DNA of 64,000 bases from QHXW01 sp963768075. GTDB taxonomy: Bacteria; Acidobacteriota; Terriglobia; Bryobacterales; Bryobacteraceae. Below, one piece after another: positions 46,833-54,611 of the stretch. How positions within the stretch are numbered: position 1 is the first letter of the stretch; each line of letters starts with the position of its first letter. The position numbers and the translations under genes are program-made. Under the pieces are notes generated by a model. It did no database searches and was not told the origin of the DNA. It worked only from the letters and a program-made list of their open reading frames with translations. The DNA is taken from NCBI GenBank assembly GCA_963768075.1, contig CAVYHD010000033.1, positions 372,001 through 436,000 of the forward strand, in the 5' to 3' direction.

Positions 46833-47978
46833 ATGAAAATTCCGTTCGCTTTATTTCTGCTATCTCTCGCACCGGGCGTTTGGGCTTTTGCCGTGGAAGA
46901 GAATCCACCCACGCTCGCGACAGGGGCTTCCGCCCCGGATTTCGCTCTCCCCGGCATCGACGGGAAAACGTACCACCTGGCCGACTTTGCCGGTAGCAAG
47001 GTTTTGGCTATCGTCTTCACCTGCGATCACTGCCCAACGGCCCAACTCTACGAAGACCGCATCAAGAAGCTCGCGGCGGATTATCGCGATCACGGCGTCG
47101 CCGTGGTGGCAATCCAGCCGAACGACCCGAAATCCGTTCGTCTCGACGAAATGGGGTACACGGATCTTTCCGATTCCTTCGAAGAAATGAAGATTCGGGC
47201 CAAGCAGAGCCACTTCAACTTCCCTTACCTATACGACGGCGAGACGCAGGCCACGGCTCGCAAGTACGGCGCCACCGCCACTCCTCACGTCTTCGTGTTC
47301 GACGGCGAGCGCAAGCTGCGCTATCAAGGACGCGTCGACGATAGCTCGCGCATAGCGCTGGTGAAGCGGCACGACATCGAGACGCGATCGATGCGCTCCT
47401 GGCCGGCAAGTCCGTGGCGGAACAGAAAGCGCCTACCTTCGGTTGCTCTATTAAATGGGAGTCCAAAGAAGAGGGCCGCGCGGCTGAGATTGGCGGAGAT
47501 CGAACGGGAGCCGGTAAAAGTCGACCTTGTGGATGCTGCTGGATTAAAGGCTCTGCGCAAGAACGCCGCAGGCAAAGTGGTGCTGGTGGATTTCTGGGCG
47601 ACCTGGTGTGGCCCGTGCGTGAAGCGATTTCCGGAATTCGAGACCATGTTCCGCATGTACCGGCATCGGCCTTTCGAGATGGTCACCGTGGCCACCAACT
47701 ACCCGGATGAGAAGAAGGGCGTCATGGCGGAGCTCGATCGTCAGCACGCCTCCAGCAGGAATCTCCTTTTTGCCACCACAGACAACTATGGCTTGATGGC
47801 TGCGTTCGATCCCAACTGGAACGCCGGCGTCCCGTACACCATGCTCATTCGTCCGGACGGCTCGGTGGCGTTTCAACATCAGGGGCCCGTCGATCCCATC
47901 GAGTTGCGCCGGCTGATCCTGGCCAAGTTGCCCGACGACGATTACATCGGGATCAAGGCCCACTGGAGCAAACCGTAA
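46833..47978 (+). CDS. Exported two-domain redoxin/thioredoxin protein with an out-of-frame segment
   Basis: 381 residues: signal peptide (FALFLLSLAPGVWAFA), an AhpC/TSA-like redoxin domain (APDFALPGIDGKTYHLADFAG, FTCDHCPTAQL), then a thioredoxin domain with WCGPC (VLVDFWATWCGPCVKRF). Between them, about 47384-47466 reads poorly in this frame. The +2 frame there gives AIDALLAGKSVAEQKAPTFGCSIKW, the conserved linker of the family. One base seems missing near 47384-47390 and one extra in the AAA at 47465-47467. The two changes cancel, so the gene stays open but about 27 residues are scrambled. Confidence 0.8.
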   Translation: MKIPFALFLLSLAPGVWAFAVEENPPTLATGASAPDFALPGIDGKTYHLADFAGSKVLAIVFTCDHCPTAQLYEDRIKKLAADYRDHGVAVVAIQPNDPKSVRLDEMGYTDLSDSFEEMKIRAKQSHFNFPYLYDGETQATARKYGATATPHVFVFDGERKLRYQGRVDDSSRIALVKRHDIETRSMRSWPASPWRNRKRLPSVALLNGSPKKRAARLRLAEIEREPVKVDLVDAAGLKALRKNAAGKVVLVDFWATWCGPCVKRFPEFETMFRMYRHRPFEMVTVATNYPDEKKGVMAELDRQHASSRNLLFATTDNYGLMAAFDPNWNAGVPYTMLIRPDGSVAFQHQGPVDPIELRRLILAKLPDDDYIGIKAHWSKP

Positions 47979-47991
47979 TCATTCCATCTCC

Positions 47992-49071
47992 GTGACAGAC
48001 CAGCCGCACCTGTTCTCGCCGCTCACCATTCGCGGTGTCACGTTTCGCAACCGCATTGCCGTCTCTCCGATGTGCCAGTATTCGAGCGATGACGGCTTCG
48101 CCAACGATTGGCATCTGGTACACCTCGGAAGCCGTGCCGCGGGCGGTGCGGCGCTCGTCGTCGCCGAAGCCAGCGCGGTCGAGGCGCGCGGACGTATCAG
48201 CCCCCAGGATCTCGGTATTTGGAAGGATGAGCACATTGAGAATCTCGCCCGCATTGCCGCGTTCGTAAAGGCGCGCGGTGCGGTGCCCGGAATTCAGATC
48301 GCTCACGCCGGCCGCAAGGGCAGCACGCGCGTGCCTTGGGAAGGTGGTGCGCCGATTTCTCCCGAGCAGGGCGGCTGGCAGACCGTCGCTCCCAGTCCCG
48401 TTCCGTTCCGGGCCGGCGAACCGGCGCCCGCGGCGTTGAGCCAAGCTGAAATTCACACCATCGTGGACGCTTTTGCCGCGGCCGCCCGGCGAGCACGCAC
48501 GGCGGGATTCGAGGTGCTAGAGATCCACGGTGCGCACGGTTATCTGATCAACGAGTTTCTCTCGCCGCTCGCGAATCACCGGACCGACGACTACGGTGGG
48601 CCTTTCGAGAATCGCGCCCGCGTGGCCCTGGAAGTAGTCGCGGCCGTGCGGGCGGCGTGGCCGGAGAACTTGCCGCTGTTTATGCGCATTTCAGCAAGCG
48701 ATTGGGTGGACGGCGGGTGGACCCTGGATGATTCCGTGGCGCTGGCCAAGCGTGTTCGCGCCCTCGGAGTGGATCTGGTCGATTGTTCCTCCGGCGGCAA
48801 CTCTCCCGATGCCAAAATCCAGCTTGGCCCCGGTTACCAGGTGCCATTCGCCGAACGAGTCCGCCGCGATGCGGGAGTGCTCACCGGTGCGGTCGGAATG
48901 ATTACTGATGCTCGCCAGGCTGATGAAATCGTCCGCGCCGGCCGGGCGGATCTGGTGCTGATGGCGCGTGAATTCCTGCGCGACCCCTATTGGCCCCTGC
49001 ACGCGGCTCCGATTCTTCAGGCCCAAACCACGGTTCCCGTGCAGTATCTCCGCGCGTTTCCGAAACCCTGA
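47992..49071 (+). CDS. Old Yellow Enzyme-family NADH:flavin oxidoreductase (YqjM-like)
   Basis: A 359-residue FMN TIM barrel starting at a GTG (47992). Markers of the YqjM/xenobiotic reductase branch: NRIAVSPMCQYSSDDG with the redox-tuning Cys, HAGRKGS, EIHGAHGYLINEFLSPLANHRTDDYGG and the C-terminal DLVLMAREFLRDPYWPL. It reduces activated C=C bonds of enones or related compounds with NAD(P)H. Cytosolic. It follows the thioredoxin gene by 13 bases and is convergent with the carbonic anhydrase. Confidence 0.92.
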   Translation: MTDQPHLFSPLTIRGVTFRNRIAVSPMCQYSSDDGFANDWHLVHLGSRAAGGAALVVAEASAVEARGRISPQDLGIWKDEHIENLARIAAFVKARGAVPGIQIAHAGRKGSTRVPWEGGAPISPEQGGWQTVAPSPVPFRAGEPAPAALSQAEIHTIVDAFAAAARRARTAGFEVLEIHGAHGYLINEFLSPLANHRTDDYGGPFENRARVALEVVAAVRAAWPENLPLFMRISASDWVDGGWTLDDSVALAKRVRALGVDLVDCSSGGNSPDAKIQLGPGYQVPFAERVRRDAGVLTGAVGMITDARQADEIVRAGRADLVLMAREFLRDPYWPLHAAPILQAQTTVPVQYLRAFPKP

Positions 49072-49076
49072 AGCGG

Positions 49077-49631
49077 CTAGCGCACCTCGTTCAACTTGCC
49101 CGTGGCTACGTCGTAAATGTAGCCATAGACCGCGACACTCTTGGACACCAGCGGATGTGATTGTATGCGGTGCACATCGTCGCGCACGCTTTGTTCCTGG
49201 TTGTTGAAGGTCAGCCACTCGATGTACTCGCCAGCCCGCGATCCGGGACCTTTGCCCACGTCCTTCCAGGCTCCGTTTTCGAGCGCGGCCGTGTCCAGGC
49301 TGTGGGCCAGCAGGTCGCGCATAATCTCATTGGTGAAAAACATCATGCCGCAGTTGGTGTGATGAATCACGAACCACTCATTGGTCCCCAGTAGTTTGTG
49401 CGAGATCACCAGAGAGCGAATGGCGTCGTCACTCGCGCGTCCACCCGCGTTGCGGATCACGTGCGCGTCGCCTTCCGCCAGGCCGGCATATTTGGCGGGG
49501 TCCAGGCGCGCGTCCATGCACGTCAGGATCGCGAATCGCCGCGCGGGCGGTGCCGCCAGCTTGCCCTTGTCGCCAAACTGGGCGCTATACTTCTGATTCG
49601 CGGCAAGAATTTCCTCTACGATTCGACTCAT
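49077..49631 (-). CDS. Beta-class carbonic anhydrase
   Basis: A 184-residue beta-carbonic anhydrase. Zinc ligands are C38 (ILTCMDAR), H91 and C94 (IHHTNCG); D40 and R42 form the Asp-Arg dyad. It interconverts CO2 and bicarbonate in the cytoplasm. The helix NAGGRASDDAIRSLVISHKLLG is typical of the family. Divergent from the URO-D-like gene with a 74-base gap. Confidence 0.92.
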   Translation of the reverse strand: MSRIVEEILAANQKYSAQFGDKGKLAAPPARRFAILTCMDARLDPAKYAGLAEGDAHVIRNAGGRASDDAIRSLVISHKLLGTNEWFVIHHTNCGMMFFTNEIMRDLLAHSLDTAALENGAWKDVGKGPGSRAGEYIEWLTFNNQEQSVRDDVHRIQSHPLVSKSVAVYGYIYDVATGKLNEVR

Positions 49632-49705
49632 GAACTCTCCTTCGAGATTTCAGGCTATCATACCAATCCCTATCGAGATTGTTACAATCGTTGCGGAGCC
49701 GCCTG

Positions 49706-50671
49706 ATGACTAATCGCCGCAGTTTTCTACTGGCCGCCGCGGGCGCTTTGGCGCCGATCGCGAAATCCGCCGCCAAGGTTACTTCGAAGGAACGGGTGGA
49801 CCGCGCCCTGAAAGGTGACCAGACGCTGGACCGGCCGCCGTTCAGTTTTTGGCATCACTTCGGCCTGCAAAACCTGCCGCCGGAAAATCATGCCCGCGCC
49901 ACGCTCGCATTTCATCGCGAGTTTCACACCGACCTCGTCAAGGTGATGAGCGACTTCCCGTATCCCAAGCCCAACGGTAAATGGTATGAGCTCACCGTGC
50001 AGGACAATCCGTTTCCCGCTGAGCTGCGCGCGTTGGAACTGATTCGCGACGGCCTCGGCGGCGAGACCTATTTCGTCGAAACCATCTTCAATCCCTGGAA
50101 TGTGGCGGAGAAGCTCTCGTCGCCCGCCGACGTCCAGCGGCTGAAGCAGGAGAATCCCAAGGCGCTCGCAAATGCGCTGGAGGTGATCGCGGAGTCGGAG
50201 GCGAATCATGCCGGAAAGGCCATTGCCACCGGAGCCGCGGGAATCTTCCTTGCCATTGCCAACGCGCAGCCGGAATTCCTGAGCCAGGAAGAATACGCGA
50301 AGTGGAGTGAGCCCTACGACCGTCTGATCCTCGATGCCGTGAAGGACGCGCCGCTCAACATTCTCCACCTGCATGGAGACCACGTTTACTTGAATCACTT
50401 CACCAAGCCGTGGCCGGCGCGGGCCATCAACTACTCGGTGCAAGGCACCGGCGTAACTTTCCAGGAGTTCCGAAAGAGCTACCAGGGAACGCTCGTCGGC
50501 GGCCTGGACGAGAAAAACTTCCGCTCGCTCGACGAGAAAGAGCTGAAAGCCGAATGGCAGCGCGCGCAGGAGCAGGCCGGTGCGCGTTTCATCCTGGCGC
50601 CCGGATGCTCAGTGCCGAACGATTCGACCAGCGCCGAGCTACGTCGATTGGTGACCGTAATCGGCGCGTAA
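49706..50671 (+). CDS. Tat-exported uroporphyrinogen-decarboxylase-fold protein
   Basis: 321 residues. A twin-arginine signal (TNRRSFLLAAAGALAPIAKSAA) precedes a URO-D/methyltransferase-type barrel: SKERVDRALKGDQTLDRPPFSFWHHF, LDAVKDAPLNILHLHGDHVY, GTGVTFQEFRKSYQGTLVGGLDE and GARFILAPGCSVPNDS. The last segment is the place of the zinc Cys in corrinoid methyltransferase relatives. It is not a heme-pathway HemE, which is cytosolic and about 350 residues. Function outside the cytoplasm is unknown. Confidence 0.78.
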   Translation: MTNRRSFLLAAAGALAPIAKSAAKVTSKERVDRALKGDQTLDRPPFSFWHHFGLQNLPPENHARATLAFHREFHTDLVKVMSDFPYPKPNGKWYELTVQDNPFPAELRALELIRDGLGGETYFVETIFNPWNVAEKLSSPADVQRLKQENPKALANALEVIAESEANHAGKAIATGAAGIFLAIANAQPEFLSQEEYAKWSEPYDRLILDAVKDAPLNILHLHGDHVYLNHFTKPWPARAINYSVQGTGVTFQEFRKSYQGTLVGGLDEKNFRSLDEKELKAEWQRAQEQAGARFILAPGCSVPNDSTSAELRRLVTVIGA

Positions 50672-50673
50672 CC

Positions 50674-53394
50674 CTATTCTGTGCGCAGCGCCTGCATCGG
50701 CTCGATGCCGGCAGCGCGCCGCGCGGGCACCAGTCCGGCGATCAAAGCGCAGGCCGCAAGCAGAACGGCCGCGCCGCCAAGCACCTGCGGATCGTAGCTC
50801 TTCACGCCGTAGAGCTGACTGGCCAGTAATCGGCTGACCGCCAGCTCAGCCGGGACGCCGATTGCTAATCCAACAGCGATCAGCACAAGGGCATCGCGCA
50901 ACACCATGGCCACCACCTGGCCACGCGCGGCGCCAAGTGCGATGCGGATACCGATTTCCCCTGTCCGCCGGGCCACCGAATAAGCCGTGACGCCGTATAG
51001 TCCGATACAAGCCAGCAGCAGCGCCAGAATGCCGAAGGCGGACGTCAGCCGCGCAATCAGCCGCTCCTGGTTGAAGTTGAGGCCGACGAGTTCCTCGAAC
51101 GGGAGTATATCGATCACTGTAAGATTCGGTTCAATCTCCGCGATGGCCTTCCGCACCATAGCTGCGAGGTTTGCCGGGTTTCCCGCGGCGTGAAGTTCGA
51201 TAGATTCGATATAGTTCGAGCCCGAACTGTCCTGCCATTCCTCAGGCGATTCCTGCATTAACGGCAAGAAAAACATGGGCCCCGGCGGTTCGTAAGGGTC
51301 TTGCCACTTTGCATCTTCGACAACACCCACAATCTCGTAATCCAGATTTTGCTTCCCCGAACCGAAGTGCCGGCCCAGCGGGTTTTCGTTCTTGAAATAT
51401 TTCCGGGCGAAGCTCTCGCTGATGACCGCCACGTGACGGGAAGCCGGCGTGTCGTGCTCATCAATCCAGCGGCCGCGCTCGAGGCGCTGGCCGATGGTTT
51501 CAAAGTAGTGCGGGCCCACGCGGACCCAGGACGAGGAATCGCGGTCTTCCTGCCGGGCAGCGAGAGGGCGGCCCTCAAACGTGATCCACTTTTCCCAGTT
51601 GTTTCCGCCCATGGGGGCATAGAGCGAGAGACTGGCGCTCCGTACCCCGGGGATCTGCTCCAGGCGTTCGCGAAGCTGGCGGTACATAGCCGCGATTCTC
51701 CCTTGCCCGTACCCCCTGAAATCCGGGTTCACCTCCACGACCAACCGGTCTTTCGTTTCAAAACCGAAGCGCTGATCCTCGAGGTTGCGCAAATTCTGTA
51801 ATGACAATCCCGCGCCGCACAGAAGAACCAGAGACAAAGTGGCTTGCAGCACGACCAGAGACTTCTGCGGAAACGTGGCGTGGGCGCCGGTGGTGCGGTT
51901 GCCCCCGCGCAAGGCGTCCACTGGGTCGGCGTGAGATGAGATCCATGCGGGTAAAGAACCGAACAGGATGCCAGTTACTAGCGAAAGCAGAAAAGCGAAG
52001 CCGAGCACGGGCAAGGAAGGGGTCGCATCGATCGGCACATACTTGGCCCCGTGAAAGGCAAGGAGCAGGATAGCGCGCGTTCCCGCAAATGCCACAGCCA
52101 GTCCCGCCAATCCGCCAAAAAGCGCCAGCAGGACGCTTTCGGTGAGGCTTTGCAAGATGAGCCGCCTGCGCGGTGCGCCAAGGGCCACGCGCACTGCATT
52201 CTGGACGCGGCTGGCGTTTCTGCGCGCAAGCAACATGGTGGCCAGATTCGCGGAAGCAATCAGCAGCACCAGGCCGGAAGCCACCAGCAGCAGCTTGAGG
52301 CTGGTAGCCGCGTCCCTCTGCATGCGCATGATGCCTCCGCCGCCGGGCGTCAAACGAATGTGCTGCCTGGCAATGGCTTTCGTGTCCTCTACACTGAGTT
52401 GCGAGCCGCCCTGAGCGGTGAACCAATGCTTCAGCTCGATATCGAGCTCGGATCCCACCGCTGCCGGGCGCGCGCCGGGCTTGAGCCGGCCGATGATATA
52501 CAGCCAGTGGTCGCCCGCGTTCTTCCATATCGAGTTCTGGCCGCGCAGGAGCGGCTCCGCGGCCAGTGGGATCCAAAAATCCGGAGGATCCTGACGTAGG
52601 GTGTCTCCGAAGAATCCCGGGGGCGCGATGCCCACCACCGTGATCGGCGTGCCATCGATCACAAAGACTGAGCCAATAACGGATGGGTCCAAAGCGTGGC
52701 GCTGCTGCCACGCGCGATAACTCATGACGGCGACGGGAGGCGCGCCCGCCTTATCGTCCGTGGGCTTGATCGCGCGGCCCGCATAGGCTGGCACTCCGAA
52801 CATCTGGAAATAGTTTCCGGAAACGAATTGGCCCATGAAAGGTTGGGCAACCGCGGAGACGCCGCCCTGGCGAACGCTCATCATTCCGTTACCCGCCTGG
52901 AACGCCGCCATCTCGACGAATTCGGGCGTGTGATCCCGCAGATGCTCGTACAGCGGGTACGAGAAGATACTGAAATTACCTTGATAGCCACCCAAATCGC
53001 AGCAGTTCTCACCATCGCCCACACTGTACAGCGCCTTCGGATCGCTCACCGGCAGCGACTTCAGCATCACCGCGTGCACCAGCGTGAAAACCGCCGTGTT
53101 CGCCCCGATGCCCAGCGCCAGTGTCAGAACGCAGACCAGCGTGAACGCCTTGTTGTTGCGCAACTGCCGCGAGGCGTAGCGGAGATCCTGCCAGAGATGG
53201 TCCAGCCACATCCAGCGTCCGGCTTCGTAGAAGCGTTCTTCCATGCTCATGATGTTCCCCAGGTTCCGGTGCGCCATCGTGCGTGCGGTTTCATCGCTGA
53301 ATCCCTGCTCGCGCAGGCGCTCGGCCTCCAGTTCCAAATGCACGCGCAGTTCTTCAGAGAAGTCCGCGTCAGGCCGTTGGCGTCGCCCGAACAT
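50674..53394 (-). CDS. ADOP-type (MacB/FtsX-like) permease
   Basis: A 906-residue permease of the type common in Acidobacteriota. A soluble prefix (MFGRRQRPDADFSEELRVHLELEAERLREQGF) precedes two MacB-PCD/FtsX halves with eight predicted helices; the first half begins TLVCVLTLALGIGANTAVF and the second contains IARLTSAFGILALLLACIGLYGVTAYSVARRTGEIGIRIALGA. No ATPase is adjacent, as usual for these orphan permeases. ATG 53394 lies two bases after the padR stop, so both are one unit. Cargo unknown; related systems export lipoproteins, peptides or drugs. Confidence 0.91.
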   Translation of the reverse strand: MFGRRQRPDADFSEELRVHLELEAERLREQGFSDETARTMAHRNLGNIMSMEERFYEAGRWMWLDHLWQDLRYASRQLRNNKAFTLVCVLTLALGIGANTAVFTLVHAVMLKSLPVSDPKALYSVGDGENCCDLGGYQGNFSIFSYPLYEHLRDHTPEFVEMAAFQAGNGMMSVRQGGVSAVAQPFMGQFVSGNYFQMFGVPAYAGRAIKPTDDKAGAPPVAVMSYRAWQQRHALDPSVIGSVFVIDGTPITVVGIAPPGFFGDTLRQDPPDFWIPLAAEPLLRGQNSIWKNAGDHWLYIIGRLKPGARPAAVGSELDIELKHWFTAQGGSQLSVEDTKAIARQHIRLTPGGGGIMRMQRDAATSLKLLLVASGLVLLIASANLATMLLARRNASRVQNAVRVALGAPRRRLILQSLTESVLLALFGGLAGLAVAFAGTRAILLLAFHGAKYVPIDATPSLPVLGFAFLLSLVTGILFGSLPAWISSHADPVDALRGGNRTTGAHATFPQKSLVVLQATLSLVLLCGAGLSLQNLRNLEDQRFGFETKDRLVVEVNPDFRGYGQGRIAAMYRQLRERLEQIPGVRSASLSLYAPMGGNNWEKWITFEGRPLAARQEDRDSSSWVRVGPHYFETIGQRLERGRWIDEHDTPASRHVAVISESFARKYFKNENPLGRHFGSGKQNLDYEIVGVVEDAKWQDPYEPPGPMFFLPLMQESPEEWQDSSGSNYIESIELHAAGNPANLAAMVRKAIAEIEPNLTVIDILPFEELVGLNFNQERLIARLTSAFGILALLLACIGLYGVTAYSVARRTGEIGIRIALGAARGQVVAMVLRDALVLIAVGLAIGVPAELAVSRLLASQLYGVKSYDPQVLGGAAVLLAACALIAGLVPARRAAGIEPMQALRTE

Positions 53395-53396
53395 CG

Positions 53397-53753
53397 CTAG
53401 CCCCGCGTGGTTTCCGGCCCCAGCACGCGTCCGATGGCCGCAGCCATTCTGCGCCACTGGCTGGTTTCGTGCGCCAGTTGCTTGCGGCCGTCTTTGGTGA
53501 GCGAGTAGAACCTTGCCTTCCGATTATTCGAGGAAGTCCCCCACTTTGCCGAGATCCATCCCTTCGTTTCCAGGCGCTGCAAGGCCGGGTAAAGCGCCCC
53601 GTGATCCACGAGCAGAACGTCTTCGGACTGCTCCTGGATGGCCCGCGCAATGCCCTGCCCGTGCTGCGCCCCAAATACCAGCGTGCGCAGAATGAGCAGG
53701 TCCAGTGTGCCCTGGAGCAGAGCGATGCGGTCTTTCTCTTCTCGGGTTAACAT
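53397..53753 (-). CDS. PadR-family transcriptional regulator
   Basis: A 118-residue PadR protein: LLQGTLDLLILRTLVFGAQHGQGIARAIQEQSEDVLLVDHGALYPALQRLETKGWISAKW is the winged-helix core, followed by the basic RKARFYSLTKDGRKQL strand and a C-terminal dimerisation helix. It is directly upstream of the ADOP permease and probably represses it. Two GGGTT-N7-AACCC palindromes cover its start codon and the bases just upstream. Confidence 0.92.
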   Translation of the reverse strand: MLTREEKDRIALLQGTLDLLILRTLVFGAQHGQGIARAIQEQSEDVLLVDHGALYPALQRLETKGWISAKWGTSSNNRKARFYSLTKDGRKQLAHETSQWRRMAAAIGRVLGPETTRG

Positions 53754-53794
53754 TCAACCCGAGTATGCGCCTCTTTGGGTTACGTGTCAACCCA
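53741..53794 (-). promoter_or_regulatory. Twin GGGTT-N7-AACCC palindromes, putative PadR operators
   Basis: Site 1 (53741-53763) has perfect eight-base arms CTCGGGTT and AACCCGAG and spans the padR start codon. Site 2 (53776-53794) has six-base arms TGGGTT and AACCCA. Both have seven-base spacers and their centres are 33 bases apart (about three helix turns). This fits autoregulation by PadR. Confidence 0.6.
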
Positions 53795-53807
53795 TCGGCA
53801 TCAAGGG

Positions 53808-54611
53808 CTAGCGGCTGATCTGAAACTTCACCACCGCCCGCCCGAGCTGAATCTCATCTCCTGCTTCGAGCTTGACGCCGCGCGCGTCGCGGTGCACTTC
53901 CTGGCTGAGCCCGTCGCGGATGATCCACAGCCCGCAGTCGCCCGCCTCCTTGTTGCCATGGTGGTACCAGCGATCGTTATACAGCCGGTACTCCCCGGTC
54001 TTCTTCGAGTACACAATGTGCGCATGCTCGCGCGAGACCGTGCTGTTGTCTTCCGTGAACGCCAGATCATTGCGCCGTGACGGCCCCTCGGCGCGATACA
54101 CCTCCACCGTCCGCCCAATGTTGATCCGCTCCTTGTTTAGGAGGATCTCGGCCGTGGCAGCCGTTCCCCTCATCACCACCAGCCGCGCCGCCCGGCGAGC
54201 CGGCCCAGTCGCTGCCTCCTTCTTCGGACGCGATTCCGTCTCCACTCTAAGCCACTCGTCCGGCGCGCCCGGCAGCTCCACCGTTGCCTCGAATGCCACT
54301 TCCAGATCGTCGGGGAACCGGTAGTTCACTCGCGCCAGGCGCTCGCGGATCTCCTGCTCAAAGTAGCCTTTCAAAAACTCACTTCTGAGAAAGGCCGCCT
54401 CTTCCTCGCTCACGCCGCGGACGAAAATGCGCACCAGGTTGAACGGGAACACCATCCTCCCGCCCACCCGCTGGCCCTTTTTCAGGATCTCCTCCAGCAC
54501 AGCCAGGCGAATTTCGGCCAGCTCCGGAGCGTCTTTCGGCGCCAGTGCGGCGTCAAACGGCGCTTCGAAAATCGTCTTGCCTAGTCTTTCGATCAGGTCG
54601 GATAGACTCAT
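53808..54611 (-). CDS. FHA-domain protein at the end of the cell-wall operon
   Basis: A 267-residue protein. Residues about 1-140 form an N-terminal domain like that of FhaA (DUF3662 type, with PFNLVRIFVRGVSEEEAAF). The FHA domain follows, with INIGR, DNSTVSREHAHI and LEAGDEIQLGRAVVKF. FHA domains bind phosphothreonine, so it may dock to the kinase or its substrates. Its start overlaps the stop of the SEDS-PBP gene by four bases. It has no membrane segment and would act at the cytosolic face. Confidence 0.88.
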   Translation of the reverse strand: MSLSDLIERLGKTIFEAPFDAALAPKDAPELAEIRLAVLEEILKKGQRVGGRMVFPFNLVRIFVRGVSEEEAAFLRSEFLKGYFEQEIRERLARVNYRFPDDLEVAFEATVELPGAPDEWLRVETESRPKKEAATGPARRAARLVVMRGTAATAEILLNKERINIGRTVEVYRAEGPSRRNDLAFTEDNSTVSREHAHIVYSKKTGEYRLYNDRWYHHGNKEAGDCGLWIIRDGLSQEVHRDARGVKLEAGDEIQLGRAVVKFQISR

